DNA from: Pholiota molesta
Lineage: Eukaryota; Basidiomycota; Agaricomycetes; Agaricales; Strophariaceae
Direction of reading: 5' to 3'
NCBI GenBank assembly: GCA_014925825.1
Contig: JACGCK010000176.1
Coordinates: forward strand, 29,602 to 93,601
DNA length: 64,000 nucleotides
In this document: piece by piece, positions 60,233-64,000 of the stretch
Layout: each line of letters begins with the position of its first letter
Numbering within the stretch: the first letter of the stretch is position 1
Translations under genes and position numbers: made by a program
Notes under the pieces: generated by a model
The model's database searches: none
What the model was told of the DNA's origin: nothing
What the model saw: only the letters and a program-made list of their open reading frames with translations

Positions 60233-60653
60233 TGTGGAAGGAGCAGATGCGTTGAAGCTATGGATGCTGCTCCAGGGAGGATTGAGATGTTTGCGTTCAC
60301 AAATTCACACAAAACACACACGCTTTTCACGCAATTTTCAAGTTTCGGGCTTGGTGGCCTGGCCTGAAAATTGGCTTGGCTTTCATATACGCTTATGTCC
60401 CCATGACGGTTCTCATGTGATTCTTTCAAAATGTGGTCAATAGCAAACCGATCGATTGTCATCTATTATTTGGTCTGTTTTGAGAGACTAATTCAGCAAG
60501 TACATATTCGTTTTCGGCTTAGCGACTTCATTGATGGTAACCACTATCTAGAATTATTTGACTGCGTAAATATAAAGTACGAACATAACTTGATGGATCC
60601 TGGCCCAGGATCCATCAAGTTGTGTTTCCTGGGTGCCAGCCTGTGCCAGCGAC
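60233..60653. other. 5' flank of copy I and spacer
   Basis: A weak version of the upstream motif (AAAAGCGTGTGTG, minus, about 60314-60327) lies about 80-95 bp before the copy I start. The remaining sequence has no gene. Confidence 0.35.
60587..60621. repeat. 35-bp palindrome
   Basis: Two perfect 17-base arms (AACTTGATGGATCCTGG and its complement) flank a single C. It could be a terminator-like hairpin, a recombination junction or a protein site. It lies between copy I and the fragment at 60654. Confidence 0.85.
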
Positions 60654-60985
60654 CTAGATAGGATAAATGTTTACGACAAACCTATCATCTAGAGTCAAGA
60701 CTGTTCAACGGAAAAGAAAGTCGATCAAGGAAGTCTAGAAACTGCGACGTAAGAGCGAGGAAATAGATTCCCAGGAAAGAAAGCTCGAGACGTACCTTTA
60801 CGCCGATGGTTCCATCCGCATGGATTACGTAGCTTGCGTAACTCTGCGCGAGGTGTAGCATCGATATCAGGCATGGAAGATGCGTCTCGACATCGGCAAG
60901 AAAGAGCGGGACGTCCTCGGGGCGGATCGCACTGGGCGGCAACAATTTGCCAAGGTGACCTCTTGGCGACGAGGATGGGGTACCC
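60654..60985 (-). pseudogene. F-box exon 5-6 fragment (copy J)
   Basis: On the minus strand 60985-60798 encodes the second half of exon 5 (HLGKLLPPSAIRPEDVPLF, ADVETHLPCL, YVIHADGTIGVKV) and ends at a GTACGT donor. A decayed exon 6 (DDRFVVNIYPI then TAG at 60656-60654) follows an over-long, damaged intron. Upstream of 60985 the sequence is X, so this is the product of a break and rejoining. Confidence 0.7.
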
Positions 60986-62340
60986 AGACTGCCTTGGCCC
61001 GCATGCGTCACCAGCCGGCGCTTCAGCGCCACCGTCCCATCAGTTCTACGACCATGGCCCACTCGAGTTGGGTGGCGATGGACTTGGGAGAAGGCGTCGT
61101 ACTGGAGAATTGGATTAGTTGTAGACGGTGAGTTAGATTTAGAGAGCTTACCTGCGCCTACGTGGTCTGGTTCCCCACTACATAGCGCTTGGAACTCGAT
61201 AACTTCAGATATCGATACCCAACGTTGCACGGAGTTTAGATCATCTGCATTTTTGGTGGCATGGGAGATCGACTTGCAGGCACGTGAGGAAGAGTACGAG
61301 CTCCCTTGAGAGATGCTATTCCGTTGTATTATGGATTGCAACCCCGAGGTGTGAAGGCAAAAGCAGAGCGACAGCGAGGTTCGCAGTTCGAACATTGCGC
61401 ACGGACTCCGAACCCGGCCCGGGACCTCCGTTTCCGCTTTGTCGCCCAATTCTTCGCTTCCACCTTGCTTCCACCCAGCTTCCACCACAGCGACTTCCAA
61501 CTTCCTGATTCTCATCCTTCCATCATGGGTCTCTATAACTCTACGTGCCTTACCCCTACTCGCGAGCTGCTGAACTTTGGCTGCACTAGATCAGAGCGAC
61601 ATCGACGTCTGGTGGGGCGAGCTACAGGCGTAGCGACAGCGCACGGTGCGCAGGATAAGGCCGCGGAGGCGCAGAGGCATTTCGTGGGTGAGCGCTTGAG
61701 CACAGAGACGGTGAAGGCGCGCCAGTTAGTGCGCCTCCATTCTCGCCCACATCTCACTCGCAGCTGCGGTCCACCAGTGGAGGTTGGCGTCGACACAGCG
61801 CGCAGTCTTCAAGAACGCTGCTCCGCGCACGCCTCAAACCTGCCCGGGAGCGCTCGCGATTATGGATCCCCAGGTGACGGGCGTGGAGGTCCGTCGATGG
61901 TACTCGGGCACCATTCGCCTCCGTGCCATACCTCTGTCTATACACACGCATGGACGGACACTTGGGGTGAAGCGTACATCGTCAGGCCTACCGTGCACGT
62001 CTTGATCCTCTTCTGTCTCGGCGTTATGCGCCACTTCTCTGCCTCGTTCCCCTTCCCCGACCATTCTCTCACTGGCATGTTTGCCCTGCCGCGCATAATG
62101 ATTCTCGGACGATCAAATTTGCAACAGGAGACCAATCCCGCAACCTACCTCTGCCTTGGTGTCGGCTGGGGACAGTCGTCCTCAGCAACGTCGTCGGAGC
62201 TGTGCCCTGCGCTAGCTCTGGCCTCCAGGCGAAGGTATTATCAGTGTTGTATGCGAATTGGCCTTCTCTTGTCAGAACGCGTCCATTGTGTCGTTCGGTG
62301 TCCACATTCTGATCGTTGAGATGATATGACCCTACAATTG
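60986..62340 (-). pseudogene. R1/X unit 14, inverted, decayed
   Basis: On the minus strand R1 starts near 62340 (VLTREGQFAYNTDNTFAW, LAQGTAPTTLLR). It continues through the PEYHRRTSTPVTW segment at about 61900 and CAGCAGCTCGCGAG near 61565. The block GGGCCGGGTTCGGAGTCCG is near 61415. X then runs with GEPDHVGAG before a GTAAGC donor at about 61150 and joins the F-box fragment at 60985. The plus-strand 337-aa frame across it is not a gene. Confidence 0.45.
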
Positions 62341-62814
62341 GCTCATCCATCTTTTACTAGCTATCAAGTTGTGGACACTTTCCAGATGGACATTCGCTGG
62401 CCCCAGGCTGCATCCATCCCTTTTCATGATTACACGACGTGGGGCTGCCGCTCCATAAATTTGCTTATGTTTGGATGGGTGGGTGCATCGCAAAATACAC
62501 AGATATGGCGGAGCGCCCACTTGAAGTTCTAAAGATACGCGTTCTGCACACACTGGATCGGCATTGTGTCGCACACGGCTCTATCCTCTCTGACGCAGAC
62601 AGTTAACGCGCACATGCAAACTTCCGATTCCGCCATAATCGTTGCTTCTCGAGCGCCCAGAGATCAACTTCGCGACGTCGCCCCTTATCCACTGACTTAT
62701 AGATAGGTGTTAGCTGACAAGATTATTTTGGCATCGGAATCGAACAAAGCGATATAAAGCGAGGGTCACATATAGAGCACCCCCATTCTTGAACATCAGC
62801 ATTCGAACACAACC
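62341..62814. repeat. inverted duplicate of the GNAT upstream flank
   Basis: From about 62440 to 62814 this aligns in reverse with 42993-43380 (GGCGGAGCGCCCACTTGAAG, CGACGTCGCCCCTTATCCAC). No gene was seen. Confidence 0.65.
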
Positions 62815-63523
62815 ATGGCACCCAGTGACCCACCACCCGCGTCCTCGAACACCCCACAGGTACGACTATCCCGGTGCCGTTCCCGTACCAATAACCACAA
62901 TGCACCACATCACTAGACCTCCAAATCGACGCCGCAGTCGGCGTCCTACTGCGTGCCATGCATGGCGGTAAGTACTCGTTCATCCAACACACATGGTCCA
63001 GTGTTCATGGACTGTCACTGATTACTGGAGTAGATCTGGCGGTGGATTCGATGACGGGGGCAACGACACCCTCAGAGCACCCTTCTTCCGCGCCATGACG
63101 CGCGCAGCGGCAGTCGGCGGCTCCATCTACGTCGTGAGTGACGCGGACGGATCGGATTCTGATATTCTTTCCGTTGGGATGTGGTTCGGACCCGGGCAGA
63201 AAGCGCGTACCCACGTGAGTAAGTTGACGAGTGTGTCCCTCCTGCTTCAAGTTCCTGTATCGATATCGGACTCACTTGGGGGTGTAGGGAGTCCCAGATG
63301 AAGGAAGGCTGGATGGAGTTCTACGGTGCGCTTACCCCGCAGGCGCGGGAATGGTGGGAAGTCGTGGTATGTCTCTCAATCGAGAATGTATATCCACCCC
63401 TCATACGTGATTCGTGTTAGTACCAGTCCACCCACGAGGATAAAGTCGACGCCCTCCTAGGATCGAAGGTAAATCTCTCCATATACGACATACATTCAAA
63501 TTGAAGACATCTCCAGTACTGAG
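62815..63523 (+). pseudogene. broken copy of the GNAT acetyltransferase gene
   Basis: Exons 1-5 of the gene at 41923 are recognisable: 62815-62859, 62917-62967, about 63034 onward, about 63289-63368 and 63421-63468. Exon 1 has eight extra bases, which shifts the frame. Exon 3 lacks one G in the run at 63056-63060, a second shift. After the exon 5 donor, the intron and the first three bases of exon 6 (TAC) the homology ends at about 63523, where an F-box intron begins in the opposite orientation. The acetyl-CoA loop region is therefore absent. Confidence 0.82.
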
Positions 63524-63668
63524 TGAAATTCTGCAGGTTTAGTCTCTTCCCCAGAGATCAAAGCGACATAATCTTACCATCACACAGCGGATGAGTGAAA
63601 CGGCATCGAGGTTGGTAAGGATCTCAATTTGTAGCTCTTGCGGCAAAGCACAGATATGGTTCACCATT
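63524..63668 (-). pseudogene. F-box exon 1 fragment (copy K)
   Basis: The minus strand 63668-63578 encodes an F-box head (LPQELQIEILTNLDAVSLIRC) with one extra base shortly after the ATG, so the frame is broken. It is followed by a GTAAGAT donor and an intron with CTAAACCTGCAG. The intron ends at the junction with the broken GNAT gene, and no exon 2 follows. Confidence 0.7.
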
Positions 63669-64000
63669 TTGGAGAAGGAGAATCGATGAACAGGACGACG
63701 TATAGACCCTGGACAATCGATCCGAATTTCGCGTTCTACTTAAGTAATAAAGATTTTTATCATTTCCTCAGCACTCGGTCCGGCCTCGCTTTCGATGACA
63801 TATAAATTATTTTGATGATTTGGGGCTTAGGGAACAACATCATCATCCACCCCATTACCGCTCGACATCTCTACATAGAAAAGAAGTAAGGATTCGAGCA
63901 ATAAAATGGTAATAGAGACCCGCGGTATATCACCAGAGCGAAAAGTGTACACTACATGAAAATATTAAATGCAGATCACAGGAAGTCTCTGATGAGGTTA
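63669..64000. other. AT-rich right edge
   Basis: No gene is supported. It is partly the 5' flank of the fragment above. Confidence 0.3.

Noticed and set aside
61306..62319. 337-aa plus-strand frame
   Set aside because: It lies antisense to R1/X unit 14; the related units give no such frame.

Overview
This window is nuclear DNA of a filamentous basidiomycete, most likely an agaricomycete of the polypore type. The evidence is: genes split by short introns (about 50-70 nt) with GT(A/G)NGN donors, CTNAN-like branch points and CAG/TAG acceptors; F-box paralogs in large lineage-specific numbers; and a GCM-domain Mutator-like (MULE) transposase. There are no prokaryotic operons, and no rRNA, tRNA or CRISPR array was seen.

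The window is mostly a repetitive F-box island. Nine near full-length copies of one six-exon F-box family are present. They lie at 1-1656 (minus, cut by the window edge), 8279-10165, 21973-23933, 28203-30120, 34485-36359, 39822-41703, 45644-47631, 52843-54782 (all plus) and 58351-60232 (minus). Fragments lie at about 31430-31690, 60654-60985 and 63578-63668. By reading frame, the copies at 28203, 34485, 45644 and 52843 are intact, and the edge copy is intact as far as visible. The copies at 8279, 21973, 39822 and 58351 carry small frameshifts. Between them lie about 14 decayed copies of a second composite unit, called R1/X here. It is an unrecognised multi-exon gene or repeat containing a strikingly conserved block, GGGCCGGATTCAGAGTCCG.

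The best-defined system is a complete MULE transposon at 12934-20040 (7,107 bp). It has a 10-bp target-site duplication (CCTCGGTGTG) on both sides, terminal inverted repeats of about 33 bp, a perfect 17-bp-stem hairpin near the left end, and one uninterrupted ten-exon gene of 1,565 codons. The protein joins a GCM-type zinc domain, a DDE MULE transposase core (D412, D484, E630), a ubiquitin-specific-protease-like cysteine peptidase domain (C731, H985, N1000/D1001), a PHD finger and a Tudor-like segment. The element is inserted inside one R1/X unit, and removing it rebuilds that unit.

Two other mobile elements are near-complete palindromes without genes: a 751-bp foldback at 32031-32781 and a 1,078-bp foldback at 51608-52685. 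The latter lies just upstream of an intact F-box gene. Single-copy-style genes are a GNAT N-acetyltransferase (41923-42992, minus, eight exons), with a broken inverted copy at 62815-63523, and a small secreted cysteine-free protein (55371-55928), remnants of which trail two F-box copies. Two small spliced hypothetical genes (5382-5718 and 10748-11345) share a promoter-proximal block. The layout suggests repeated segmental duplication of an [R1/X + F-box + secreted-gene] module, followed by decay, inversion and transposon insertion.
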